Shown: in pieces, positions 51,222 to 59,375 of the stretch
How positions within the stretch are numbered: position 1 is the stretch's first letter
How the letters are laid out: the number at the start of each line of letters is the position of its first letter
Origin: Grimontia marina
GTDB lineage: Bacteria; Pseudomonadota; Gammaproteobacteria; Enterobacterales; Vibrionaceae
Length of the DNA stretch: 59,375 bases
Direction: 5' to 3'
Assembly (NCBI RefSeq): GCF_900060185.1
Contig: NZ_FIZY01000034.1
Span: forward strand, 1-59,375
Position numbers and translations under genes: made by a program
The notes under the pieces: model-generated
The model's database searches: none
Seen by the model: only the letters and a program-made list of their open reading frames with translations
What the model was told of the DNA's origin: nothing

Positions 51222-53033
51222 GTGAAAACCATTACCACAGATATCGCTGTTATTGGCGCGGGCGGTGCAGGTCTTCGTACTGCAATTGCTGCTGCAGAAG
51301 CAAACCCAGAGCTGGAAATCGCTTTGGTTTCCAAAGTTTACCCAATGCGTTCCCACACGGTGGCCGCAGAAGGTGGCTCCGCCGCTGTCATCAAGGATGA
51401 GGATAGTCTCGACAACCACTTCAACGATACCGTTGGCGGTGGTGACTGGCTATGTGAACAGGACGTTGTTGAATATTTCGTAGAAAACGCGACTCGCGAA
51501 ATGGTTCAGTTGGAGCAATGGGGTTGCCCATGGAGCCGCAAGGGAAACGGTGACGTAAACGTACGTCGCTTCGGTGGTATGAAGGTTGAGCGTACCTGGT
51601 TTGCCGCTGATAAAACCGGCTTCCACATGCTGCACACCCTGTTCCAGACATCGATCAAATACCCACAAATCAAACGTCTCGACGAGTATTTCGTCGTTGA
51701 TCTGCTGGTTGTCGACAATGAAGTACAAGGCCTTATTGCCATTCACATGGCGGAAGGCGAACTGGTCTGCATTAAAGCAAAGTCTGTCGTACTGGCAACT
51801 GGTGGTGCGGGCCGTGTTTACAACTGCAACACCAACGGCGGTATCGTGACTGGCGACGGCATGGCGATGGCTTTCCGTCACGGTGTGGCACTGCGCGACA
51901 TGGAGTTCGTTCAATATCACCCAACAAGCCTGCCAGGCACCGGCATTCTGATGACAGAAGGCTGTCGCGGTGAAGGCGGCATCATCGTCAATAAGAACGG
52001 CTACCGTTACTTGCAAGATTACGGCATGGGCCCGGAAACGCCGGTTGGCCAGCCAAAGAACAAATACATGGAGCTGGGCCCGCGTGACAAAGTGTCTCAA
52101 GCGTTCTGGCACGAGCAGCAAAAAGGTAACACCATCAAACACCCACTGGGTGATGTGGTTCACCTTGACCTTCGCCATCTGGGTGAAGAGTACCTCAAGG
52201 AACGCCTGCCGTTTATCTGTGAACTGGCAAAAGCATACGTGAATGTCGACCCAGCGAAAGAGCCAATCCCAATCCGTCCAACCGTGCATTACACCATGGG
52301 TGGTATCGAAACCGATTCCCGCACTGAAACCAGCATTAAAGGTCTGTTTGCGGTGGGTGAGTGTTCTTCTGTCGGCTTGCACGGTGCGAACCGTTTGGGC
52401 TCAAACTCACTGGCAGAACTGGTGGTCTTTGGCCGCGTAGCCGGTGAAGGTGCCGCTGACCGTGCTGCTGAATTCAAAGGCTGGAACGAAGCTGAAATCG
52501 CAAATCAGATGGAAGCAGTGAAAGCTCGCATCGATGTGCTGATGTCGCAAGAAGGCGATGAGAACTGGGCGGAAATCCGCACTGAAATGGGTCATACCAT
52601 GGAAGCGGGCTGTGGTATCTACCGCCGCGAAGATCTGATGCAAGAGACCATCAACAAGCTGGCTGAGCTGAAAGAACGCTACAAGCGCATCAGCATCAAA
52701 GACAAGGGCAAAGTATTCAACACCGACCTGCTGTATGCGATTGAAGTGGGCTACGGTCTGGAAGTTGCTGAAGCCATGGCACACTCCGCCGTGCTTCGCC
52801 GCGAATCCCGAGGTGCGCACCAACGTCTGGACGACGGTTGCACCGAACGTGATGACCAGAACTTCCTGAAGCACTCGCTGGCATTCTATAACCCAGAAGG
52901 TGCACCAACGATTAAATACAGTGACGTGAAAATCACCAAGTCTCAGCCAAAAGCACGTCTTTACGGCGCCGCTGCAGAAGAAGCTGAAGCAGCAGCGAAG
53001 AAGGCTGAAAAAGCAGAGAAGGAGCAGGCATAA
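51222..53033 (+). CDS. frdA: Fumarate reductase flavoprotein subunit
   Basis: 603 aa. [15 protein letters not shown] dinucleotide-binding motif, the histidine that binds FAD covalently in [14 protein letters not shown], and catalytic residues in [13 protein letters not shown]. Reduces fumarate in anaerobic respiration on the cytoplasmic side. GTG start with GGAGGA upstream; the C-terminus is unusually Ala/Lys/Glu-rich. Overlaps frdB by one base. Confidence 0.98.
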   Translation: MKTITTDIAVIGAGGAGLRTAIAAAEANPELEIALVSKVYPMRSHTVAAEGGSAAVIKDEDSLDNHFNDTVGGGDWLCEQDVVEYFVENATREMVQLEQWGCPWSRKGNGDVNVRRFGGMKVERTWFAADKTGFHMLHTLFQTSIKYPQIKRLDEYFVVDLLVVDNEVQGLIAIHMAEGELVCIKAKSVVLATGGAGRVYNCNTNGGIVTGDGMAMAFRHGVALRDMEFVQYHPTSLPGTGILMTEGCRGEGGIIVNKNGYRYLQDYGMGPETPVGQPKNKYMELGPRDKVSQAFWHEQQKGNTIKHPLGDVVHLDLRHLGEEYLKERLPFICELAKAYVNVDPAKEPIPIRPTVHYTMGGIETDSRTETSIKGLFAVGECSSVGLHGANRLGSNSLAELVVFGRVAGEGAADRAAEFKGWNEAEIANQMEAVKARIDVLMSQEGDENWAEIRTEMGHTMEAGCGIYRREDLMQETINKLAELKERYKRISIKDKGKVFNTDLLYAIEVGYGLEVAEAMAHSAVLRRESRGAHQRLDDGCTERDDQNFLKHSLAFYNPEGAPTIKYSDVKITKSQPKARLYGAAAEEAEAAAKKAEKAEKEQA

Positions 53034-53788
53034 TGTCAGCAAACCGCATTCAGAAAGTCAGCATTCTTCGCTACGACCCATCGAAAGATGACGAACCACG
53101 TCTGCAAACCTTCGACGTGCCATTTGATGAAACCATCTCTGTACTGGACGCATTGGGTTACATCAAAGATCACCTGGACAAAGATCTGTCTTACCGCTGG
53201 TCTTGCCGCATGGCGATCTGTGGTTCCTGCGGCATCATGGTCAACAAGGTGCCAAAACTGGCATGTAAAGCCTTCCTGCGTGATTACCCAGACGGCGTAA
53301 CCATCGAGCCACTGGCGAACTTCCCAATCGAGAAAGATTTGATTGTCGACATGACGCCGTTCACCGAGCGTCTTGAAGCCATCAAGCCTTACATCATTGG
53401 TAATGACCGCACACCGGAAGATGGCCCGAACAACCAGACGCCTGAGCAAATGGCGCGCTACAAACAGTTCGCTGGCTGCATCAACTGTGGTCTGTGTTAT
53501 GCGGCATGTCCGCAGTTTGGTCTGAACCCTGAGTTCATTGGCCCTGCCGCGCTGACACTGGCACACCGCTACAACCTCGACAGCCGTGATAACGGTGCTG
53601 CTGAGCGTATGAAGCTGATTAACGGTGAAAATGGTGCTTGGGGTTGTACCTTTGTGGGCTACTGCTCTGAGGTATGTCCTAAGAACGTTGACCCGGCAGG
53701 CGCGGTAAACCAAGGCAAGATCGCATCGTCACAAGACTTCGTGATTGCAATGCTCAAGCCAGATGGCTCTAAGAAAGTGGAGGCTTAA
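53033..53788 (+). CDS. frdB: Fumarate reductase iron-sulfur subunit
   Basis: 251 aa. [2Fe-2S] motif [14 protein letters not shown] plus a later Cys, then [12 protein letters not shown] and [11 protein letters not shown] for the [4Fe-4S] and [3Fe-4S] clusters. Transfers electrons from FrdCD to FrdA. Confidence 0.98.
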   Translation: MSANRIQKVSILRYDPSKDDEPRLQTFDVPFDETISVLDALGYIKDHLDKDLSYRWSCRMAICGSCGIMVNKVPKLACKAFLRDYPDGVTIEPLANFPIEKDLIVDMTPFTERLEAIKPYIIGNDRTPEDGPNNQTPEQMARYKQFAGCINCGLCYAACPQFGLNPEFIGPAALTLAHRYNLDSRDNGAAERMKLINGENGAWGCTFVGYCSEVCPKNVDPAGAVNQGKIASSQDFVIAMLKPDGSKKVEA

Positions 53789-53790
53789 GG

Positions 53791-54174
53791 ATGTCTAACC
53801 GTAAACCTTACGTTCGTGAAATGAAGCGTACCTGGTGGAAAGACCATCCTTTCTACCGCATATACATGGTGCGTGAAGCCACTGTGCTTCCGCTGATTTT
53901 CTTCACCCTGTGCCTGACTTTCGGTTTGGGCAGTCTGGTCGTTGGCGAAGCGGCATGGAATGGTTGGTTATCATTCATGGCAAACCCCGTCGTTATCGCG
54001 ATCAACATCGTGGCACTCGCGGGTAGCCTTTTCCACGCACAGACTTTCTTCAGCATGATGCCGCAAGTGATGCCTATCCGCATCGGTGGAAAATTGCTGG
54101 ATAAGAAAGTGATCGTCCTGACGCAGTGGGCTGCTGTTGCGGTGATTTCTGCTGTGATTCTGTTTCTAGTTTAA
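53791..54174 (+). CDS. frdC: Fumarate reductase membrane subunit C
   Basis: 127 aa with three membrane helices and the FrdC N-terminus RKPYVREMKRTWWKDHPFYR. Anchors FrdAB and binds menaquinol with FrdD. 2 bp after frdB. Confidence 0.96.
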   Translation: MSNRKPYVREMKRTWWKDHPFYRIYMVREATVLPLIFFTLCLTFGLGSLVVGEAAWNGWLSFMANPVVIAINIVALAGSLFHAQTFFSMMPQVMPIRIGGKLLDKKVIVLTQWAAVAVISAVILFLV

Positions 54175-54198
54175 CCCCGACATCTGAGGAGATTTAAC

Positions 54199-54561
54199 GT
54201 GGTCGATTTGAATCCAAAACGTTCTGACGAACCGGTATGGTGGGGGCTGTTTGGTGCAGGTGGTTCATGGTTTGCCATGATCACCCCTGTGACCATTCTG
54301 GTTCTGGGCATCATGGCACCAATGGGCATGCTGGATGCAGAAGCATTGAGCTATGAGCGCGTCACAAGTTTTGTCACCAGCTTCATCGGCGCACTGTTCA
54401 CCATCGGTACTCTGTCTCTGCCAATGTGGCATGCGATGCACCGCCTGCACCATGGTATGCATGATCTAAAATTCCACACTGGCACCGCAGGCAAAGTCGC
54501 CTGTTACGCAACGGCATTTCTGATCAGCGCCCTGTCTGTTATCTTCATTTTTATGATTTAA
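54199..54561 (+). CDS. frdD: Fumarate reductase membrane subunit D
   Basis: 120 aa, three membrane helices; begins with [17 protein letters not shown] and contains [16 protein letters not shown], typical of FrdD. GTG start after a GAGGAG ribosome-binding site. Last gene of the operon. Confidence 0.96.
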   Translation: MVDLNPKRSDEPVWWGLFGAGGSWFAMITPVTILVLGIMAPMGMLDAEALSYERVTSFVTSFIGALFTIGTLSLPMWHAMHRLHHGMHDLKFHTGTAGKVACYATAFLISALSVIFIFMI

Positions 54562-54578
54562 CAGCCAGTAAAACGAGA

Positions 54579-54602
54579 AAAAGGGAGCATTTGCTCCCTT
54601 TT
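54579..54602. terminator. Terminator of frdABCD
   Basis: AAAAGGGAGCA-TT-TGCTCCCTTTT followed by TG, 18 bp after frdD; may also serve the convergent SPFH gene. Confidence 0.93.
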
Positions 54603-54631
54603 GTTTACCCAGGCTCTATTGAGATAGGCCT

Positions 54632-56008
54632 TTACTGCTGCACTTTCTGCATGGCTTCGGTTTTTTCCATCATTCCCAATGCGCCAAGCCCGGTGATCAC
54701 ATCAAGGTTGGTGGTCATCTTGCCGCCATCACCGCCACCAAAGTAATGTTTTGGCACTTCAACTTTGAAGTCTTTCAGGTTGTGATAAAGCGACGTAGAA
54801 ATATCACGGTTAAGCTCTGCCAGATACACATCGCGGTTTGCACCATACGCATCATACTTAGCTTTCAATATGGCCGCCTCCGCTTCACCTTTAGCCAGAA
54901 TCGCTAGAGCTTCGAACTCCGCAGCCTTCGCGTTAGCCTGTTCTTTAGATTTCTCCACTTCCGCCAATTGCTTGGTTTTTTCTACCTCAACAATCTCACG
55001 CTTGGCAATTTGCTGCGCAACCGCCACTTCTTTTTGTTGGGCAATCACCGCCAGTTCTTTAGTACGCTGCGCATCCTGAACTTCACGGGTACGCTGGATT
55101 TCTTTGCGAAGCTGCTCGGTTTCCGCTTGCGCCTTAGAGGTTTCCTGCTCCTGAATCGCACGGATACGATCCGCGACCAATCGCTTCTTGTCCGCCAACA
55201 GTTGGTCTAACTGCTTCTCCGGCTGCGGATCGCCGATGGTAACCTGAGTGACATGAATACCATATTGCTGCAGCGGGTTATCCTGTCGGATTGGCTGACC
55301 ACTTGCATCACGTACCGGCACGGTTTTCCAGACCAATTGTTGGGTGCGTTGCAGTTTATTGGCATCAGATTGATTCAAACCAACAGGTGCCAAATCCAAC
55401 TCTTCCACTTCGACCTGACGACGTTCGGTTAAATAGATCCCCTCTCGAAGCTGATCGCCAAGCTTAGATTTGAATTGGTTCAGTCCGCCCTGGAAGAACT
55501 CCTCTCCCGTGTACTGGGTTGCCGTGATCACCGTGACGTTTCGTGCGTTTTTCACCAACAAAGCATCAATCAGGTTGCTGTTGTTACGAAATTCTCGGTG
55601 CATTTTCTTCACAGCTTCCGGATCGTTGCTCAACTTGAAGTGGTAAGTCACCGGAATTTGACCAATGTAAGTATCCGCAAAACGCACCTGCACCGGATCC
55701 AGACGCTGGTAGAAATCTTCACCTGCATTGTTACCGAATGACACAGTGATCACTTGATCGTACTGTGTGATCTTCGACAGAAACGGCATCCGAAAGTGAA
55801 TACCAGGCTCAGTAAATACATCCAGCTCACCTGTCATATTGTTCTGGTGAACATAAGTGTAGCCTGCATCTGTCATCAATACTGAGCTATTAATTGTCAG
55901 CCCCAACCCGAGCAGCGGTATACCAATAATCGCTGCTTTGATACCTGTTCTAGCCAACTGACGTCTTTCTTCCATTTTTAAATCCTGTCCTAGATTTTTA
56001 GTGTCCAT
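54632..56008 (-). CDS. SPFH/band-7 domain membrane protein
   Basis: 458 aa. One N-terminal membrane helix (~22-45), an SPFH domain (~50-265; EPGIHFRMPFLSKITQYDQV), a long Gln/Glu/Lys-rich coiled coil (~270-385) and a C-terminal tail ending in a possible hydrophobic motif (VITGLGALGMM). Resembles flotillin/prohibitin-like scaffolds but is distinct from HflK/HflC. Partner unknown. Confidence 0.85.
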   Translation of the reverse strand: MDTKNLGQDLKMEERRQLARTGIKAAIIGIPLLGLGLTINSSVLMTDAGYTYVHQNNMTGELDVFTEPGIHFRMPFLSKITQYDQVITVSFGNNAGEDFYQRLDPVQVRFADTYIGQIPVTYHFKLSNDPEAVKKMHREFRNNSNLIDALLVKNARNVTVITATQYTGEEFFQGGLNQFKSKLGDQLREGIYLTERRQVEVEELDLAPVGLNQSDANKLQRTQQLVWKTVPVRDASGQPIRQDNPLQQYGIHVTQVTIGDPQPEKQLDQLLADKKRLVADRIRAIQEQETSKAQAETEQLRKEIQRTREVQDAQRTKELAVIAQQKEVAVAQQIAKREIVEVEKTKQLAEVEKSKEQANAKAAEFEALAILAKGEAEAAILKAKYDAYGANRDVYLAELNRDISTSLYHNLKDFKVEVPKHYFGGGDGGKMTTNLDVITGLGALGMMEKTEAMQKVQQ

Positions 56009-56231
56009 ATCCTTTTCCTTCTTATTTGCTGCTTGATGAATAAAGCGGTATGGCTTTTAGGCCAAAGTGAATAACTACTCATCACCAGCGGGAATAAATG
56101 TAACAAAAAACTCATAACAGGAATATTCGAAACATTAACCGTATTTATTCGTTTTTAACGAAACATAACAGCAGGGAATGATAGGAGGGGTTTGCGAAGA
56201 TAACTTGGAATTTACGTGGCTCTGATACGCA
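56009..56231. other. Intergenic region upstream of the SPFH gene
   Basis: About 220 bp containing the SPFH-gene promoter region on the minus strand; the efp terminator adjoins at its right edge. Nothing else stands out. Confidence 0.4.
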
Positions 56232-56255
56232 AAAAGCGCCCCGAAGGACGCTTTT
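56232..56255 (-). terminator. Terminator of efp
   Basis: AAAAGCG / CGCTTTT stem with inner C/G pairs and a T-run on the minus strand, 19 bp after the efp stop. Confidence 0.85.
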
Positions 56256-56273
56256 CAGCATTGAAGTAATGAA

Positions 56274-56840
56274 TTACTTCACGCGGCTTACGTATTCACC
56301 TGAGCGAGTGTCAACTTTGATCACTTCGCCGATTTGGATGAACAGAGGTACACGCACAACTGCGCCAGTGATCAGAGTTGCTGGTTTACCACCGGTACCC
56401 TGAGTATCGCCTTTCAGGCCTGGGTCAGTTTCAGTCACTTCCAGCTCAACAAAGTTTGGTGGAGTCACTGCGATTGGGTTGCCGTTCCATAGAGTCAGGG
56501 TACAACGATCGTTCTCTTTCAGCCATTTGATGTTTTCGCTTACTGCTTTCTCGTCAGCCGCGATTTGCTCAAATGATTCTGCGTTCATGAAATGCCAGAA
56601 CTCACCGTCAGTGTACAGGTAGTCTAGTTCCATATCGATAACGTCAGCAGCTTCAACAGAGTCGCCAGACTTGAAAGTCTTCTCCAGCACTTTGCCAGAA
56701 AGCAATTTGCGGATTTTCACGCGGTTGAACGCTTGGCCTTTACCTGGCTTAACGAACTCGTTTTCGATAATGACACAAGGCTCGTTATCGAGCATAATTT
56801 TCATTCCGCCGCGGAATTCATTGGTGCTAAAAGACGCCAT
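56274..56840 (-). CDS. efp: Elongation factor P
   Basis: 188 aa. Relieves ribosome stalling at polyproline. The modified residue is Lys34 in VKPGKGQAF, matching beta-lysylated EF-P; EpmA and EpmB are encoded nearby. ATG 56840 preceded by GAGGA; the longer upstream frame crosses into epmB and is rejected. Confidence 0.98.
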   Translation of the reverse strand: MASFSTNEFRGGMKIMLDNEPCVIIENEFVKPGKGQAFNRVKIRKLLSGKVLEKTFKSGDSVEAADVIDMELDYLYTDGEFWHFMNAESFEQIAADEKAVSENIKWLKENDRCTLTLWNGNPIAVTPPNFVELEVTETDPGLKGDTQGTGGKPATLITGAVVRVPLFIQIGEVIKVDTRSGEYVSRVK

Positions 56841-56874
56841 GTCTATCCTCTTAACATCTTCGAAGTTGTCATAA

Positions 56875-57897
56875 ATGCCGGACATAATAACCCGAAATGC
56901 GCCTTCTGTTGAGCAAAACTGGCTCAAAGAAATGGCAAATGCTGTCTCAGATCCTCAAAAGCTTTTGCAACAGCTTGATATAGAGCCTTCCGCATGGATG
57001 TCTGGCTTCAGCGCGCGTGAACTATTTTCCCAGCGCGTGCCACAAAGCTTCATCAATCGCATGGAAAAAGGTAACCCACACGACCCTCTGCTGCGTCAAG
57101 TGTTGCCAGTGATTGAAGAGTTCGAAGAAGTCAGTGGTTTCACCACAGATCCACTTGAAGAGCAGGACAATACGGTTCCAGGCCTGTTGCACAAATACAA
57201 AAACCGCGTACTGATGATTGTTAAGGGTGGCTGCGCAATTAATTGCCGCTATTGTTTCCGTCGCCATTTCCCGTATGAAGACAACAGAGGTGGGAAAGAC
57301 GTCTGGCGCGAAGCGATCACTTACTTACAGCAGCATCCCGAAGTGGATGAAGTCATCCTTTCAGGTGGCGACCCACTGATGGCAAAAGATCACGAACTGA
57401 AATGGCTGATTGAAGCCATAGAGTCTGCACCGCATATTAAACGTCTTCGTATCCACACACGTTTACCTGTCGTTATTCCATCCCGAGTGACGTTAGCACT
57501 TACTCACATGCTTGAGTCATCAAGGCTTAGTGTGGTGCTGGTTACGCATATCAACCATGCTAACGAGATTGACGACGAACTCCATGCATCGATGGCTAAA
57601 CTAAAACAAGCAGGTGTTACTCTCTTAAACCAAGGTGTGCTTCTCCGCGGTGTGAATGATTCTGTCGAAGCGCTGAAAAGCCTGAGCAACAGCTTGTTTG
57701 ATGCAGGCATCTTGCCGTATTACCTGCATGTACTGGATAAGGTAAAAGGGGCAGCGCATTTTCTGGTCGACGACGACGAAGCCAAAAAGCTGATGTCTGG
57801 TCTTATCAAAGAGGTCTCTGGCTATATGGTCCCACGCCTGACCCGTGAGATCGGTGGACGCGATAGTAAAACACCACTAGACCTTCACCTTGAGTGA
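56875..57897 (+). CDS. epmB: EF-P lysine 2,3-aminomutase EpmB
   Basis: 340 aa radical-SAM enzyme. Cluster motif [15 protein letters not shown] (CxxxCxxC), PLP-binding and family motifs [10 protein letters not shown] and [14 protein letters not shown]. Makes (R)-beta-lysine for EF-P. Divergent from efp with 34 bp between starts. Confidence 0.96.
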   Translation: MPDIITRNAPSVEQNWLKEMANAVSDPQKLLQQLDIEPSAWMSGFSARELFSQRVPQSFINRMEKGNPHDPLLRQVLPVIEEFEEVSGFTTDPLEEQDNTVPGLLHKYKNRVLMIVKGGCAINCRYCFRRHFPYEDNRGGKDVWREAITYLQQHPEVDEVILSGGDPLMAKDHELKWLIEAIESAPHIKRLRIHTRLPVVIPSRVTLALTHMLESSRLSVVLVTHINHANEIDDELHASMAKLKQAGVTLLNQGVLLRGVNDSVEALKSLSNSLFDAGILPYYLHVLDKVKGAAHFLVDDDEAKKLMSGLIKEVSGYMVPRLTREIGGRDSKTPLDLHLE

Positions 57898-57993
57898 TAG
57901 AAGTAAGCAATCACCAACTAAAAAAACTGCTTGCCTAGCAATCAGTTGCAAGCAATGATGAAAAGTCCCTCTGGCATTACCTAAGGAGTGACT

Positions 57994-58488
57994 ATGCCTG
58001 TAACTGTTCGTCCTGTAGAGCCTCGCGATATTCCTGCTATTCAGCAACTTTATGCCTGCCCGAAAGCACAAGCTGGCACACTGCAAATGCCACTACCATC
58101 GCTTACGATGTGGGAAAAGCGACTCAATAATCTACCGGATGACATTTACTGCCTGGTCGCAGAAGAGAATGGTGAGATAGTCGGTCAATTAGGCTTTGAA
58201 GCCAACCAAAAAGGGCGAAGACGTCATGTCGGACAATTTGGCATGGCAGTGCATGATGACCACACAGGAAAAGGCGTCGCCAGCGCATTGCTTACTGCAA
58301 TGATAGACTTGGCGGACAACTGGCTGAACCTGCGCCGAATCGAGTTAACCGTTTATAGTGACAATGAAGCTGCTATTGCCTTATATCAAAAGTTTGGTTT
58401 TAGGCAGGAAGGTATCGCGGTTGATTACGCGTTTCGAAATGGAAAATACGTCGATGCGCTCTTTATGGCACGCCTGAACACTCAATAA
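57994..58488 (+). CDS. GNAT-family N-acetyltransferase
   Basis: 164 aa. Acetyl-CoA-binding motif A is HDDHTGKGVASALLTAM, with LRRIELTVYSDNEAAIALYQKFGF typical of RimI/PhnO-like enzymes. Substrate unknown. ATG 57994 is preferred because AAGGAG lies at the right distance; a GTG at 57988 overlaps that site. Confidence 0.9.
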   Translation: MPVTVRPVEPRDIPAIQQLYACPKAQAGTLQMPLPSLTMWEKRLNNLPDDIYCLVAEENGEIVGQLGFEANQKGRRRHVGQFGMAVHDDHTGKGVASALLTAMIDLADNWLNLRRIELTVYSDNEAAIALYQKFGFRQEGIAVDYAFRNGKYVDALFMARLNTQ

Positions 58489-58505
58489 TCCAAGAAGACA
58501 ATAGA

Positions 58506-58530
58506 GATCCGGTCATCCGGATCCTTTTGT
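58506..58530 (+). terminator. Terminator of the GNAT gene
   Basis: GATCCGG-TCAT-CCGGATC followed by CTTTTGTTTT. Confidence 0.88.
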
Positions 58531-58535
58531 TTTAA

Positions 58536-58874
58536 TTAATCAACAAACTCCAGTTGATGGAGATCGACAAGCGATCCCAACTCTAGCAACTCCACTTCAT
58601 TACGCTCTTCAATCCATTCCTTAATTGATTTCCTATCCTGCTCTGTCGCAGAGCCATATCTGAGAGCGGAACCTATAACTAACTCGATATCACTCATACC
58701 TCCGCCGCCAACAAGCAGATGTCTGGATTCAGCAAAGTCGGCCAAAGACTCAATAAAAGCATCTAATTCTTCGTCGCTTTCCGTATTCAGCTTCAGACTG
58801 ATCACAAAGCCAAAAACTGCAAATTCATCCAGATACAGTTTCTTTCTCAATCGCTTGGAACGTTGTGATGGCAT
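58536..58874 (-). CDS. YggL-family 50S-associated protein (DUF469)
   Basis: 112 aa. Begins RSKRLRKKLYLDEFAVFGF, the YggL/DUF469 signature, and ends EWIEERNEVELLELGSLVD. E. coli YggL associates with the 50S subunit. Sequence-divergent from E. coli YggL, so it may be a paralogue. Confidence 0.8.
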   Translation of the reverse strand: MPSQRSKRLRKKLYLDEFAVFGFVISLKLNTESDEELDAFIESLADFAESRHLLVGGGGMSDIELVIGSALRYGSATEQDRKSIKEWIEERNEVELLELGSLVDLHQLEFVD

Positions 58875-58992
58875 GGCTCAGGTTCCTGTCAGATAGCAAG
58901 TGCTGACAGTGTAGAAGCAAGTTTAGAAGTTAGCCGTAACGGAGATTAAAAAACGGGAGCGGTGGTAAATATGGAAAGATGTAGATGCAAAA

Positions 58993-59018
58993 AAGCCCTG
59001 ACCGTCAGGTCAGGGCTT
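58993..59018 (-). terminator. rRNA operon terminator
   Basis: AAGCCCTGACC / GGTCAGGGCTT stem followed on the minus strand by TTTTTT. A second inverted repeat (TTCACTTTTT / AAAAAGTGAA, 59034-59054) lies between it and the 5S gene. Confidence 0.92.
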
Positions 59019-59064
59019 CTTCTGCTTTTTGTCTTCACTTTTTCAAAAAGTGAAAGAAAATTAG

Positions 59065-59184
59065 AAGCCTGGCGATGTCCTACTCTCACATGGGGAGACC
59101 CCACACTACCATCGGCGCTGTTACGTTTCACTACTGAGTTCGGCATGGAGTCAGGTGGGTCCATAACGCTATGGTCGCCAAGCA
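59065..59184 (-). rRNA. rrf: 5S ribosomal RNA
   Basis: About 120 nt. Minus strand begins TGCTTGGCGACCATAGCG and contains CCATGCCGAACTCAG and GTAGGACATCGCCAGGC, matching Vibrio-type 5S rRNA. Ends are approximate. Confidence 0.96.
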
Positions 59185-59276
59185 AATTCGTTAAAATCTT
59201 GGAAAGTGACTGTCTTTGTTCTCGTTCTACACATTCAATGTTCTATTCGAGTCCGTCAAAACCCCTTGGGTGTTGT

Positions 59277-59375
59277 ATGGTTAAGCCTCACGGGCAATTA
59301 GTATCAGTTAGCTCAACGCCTCGCAGCGCTTACACACCTGACCTATCTACGTCGTCGTCTCCAACAACCCTTTAG
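59277..59375 (-). rRNA. rrl: 23S ribosomal RNA, 3' end (partial)
   Basis: Minus strand reads GTTGAGCTAACTGATACTAA, then CCGTGAGGCTTAACC, the conserved 3' terminus of 23S. The gene continues beyond the right edge. Confidence 0.95.

Noticed and set aside
51450-52382. 310-codon frame antisense to frdA
   Set aside because: A shadow of a highly biased real gene; frdA is certain on the plus strand.

Overview
The window reads as chromosomal DNA of a gammaproteobacterium of the family Vibrionaceae. The evidence is MotX (sodium-type polar flagellar motor), the Zur-CheX pair, a pgi-to-dnaB-alr block, the rpsF-priB-rpsR-rplI cluster, the nnr-tsaE-amiB-mutL-miaA-hfq-hflX-hflK-hflC-purA block, frdABCD, efp/epmB, and a 5S/23S rRNA end of Vibrio type. 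I cannot name the genus with confidence; an Enterovibrio/Grimontia-like relative is a guess.

Layout. (1) 1-5.7 kb is an accessory island. It holds a small serine recombinase, then a very AT-rich minus-strand pair: a Trypco1-like protein of 101 aa, translationally coupled to an 892-aa protein with a trypsin-like protease domain and a degenerate P-loop NTPase. A divergent XRE regulator follows, then a long gene-poor stretch with terminator-like and C-rich elements. The pair looks like a conflict/defence system built around a trypsin-like protease and is the most interesting item here. (2) 5.7-8.5 kb resembles a cassette array without an integrase: short unrelated plus-strand genes (HEAT-repeat, DUF2846-like lipoprotein, zinc-ribbon protein, two microproteins) separated by attC-like junctions and a duplicated 72-bp element. 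(3) 8.7-12.8 kb carries a secreted two-domain nuclease (endonuclease I plus exonuclease/endonuclease/phosphatase fold), a DUF2024 protein, and a divergent MarR regulator with a cysteine-rich tail and a candidate operator between them.

(4) From about 12.9 kb onward the content is core genome: zur, cheX, pgi, yjbQ, a membrane diguanylate cyclase, a BamA/TamA-like barrel, alr, dnaB, a DUF481 barrel, ribosomal genes with an S6:S18 leader, rlmB, rnr, nsrR, divergent hmp, motX, purA, the hfl/hfq/miaA/mutL/amiB/tsaE/nnr superoperon, and divergent queG. (5) 44.2-45.4 kb is a non-protein region. It has a cluster of DnaA boxes, then a tRNA-Gly(GCC) array with three intact copies and two malformed copies, driven by a strong promoter next to orn. 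(6) 46-59 kb has rsgA, psd, a broken SLC13 transporter, an EamA transporter, epmA, frdABCD, an SPFH protein, efp with divergent epmB, a GNAT acetyltransferase, a YggL-family protein and the 3' end of an rRNA operon.

Functional groupings: EpmA, EpmB and EF-P give the target and two enzymes of the EF-P beta-lysylation pathway. NsrR and Hmp give nitric-oxide sensing and detoxification. HflK, HflC, HflX and Hfq form the conserved membrane/RNA quality-control block. All assignments rest on reading the sequence and family knowledge; no searches were run.
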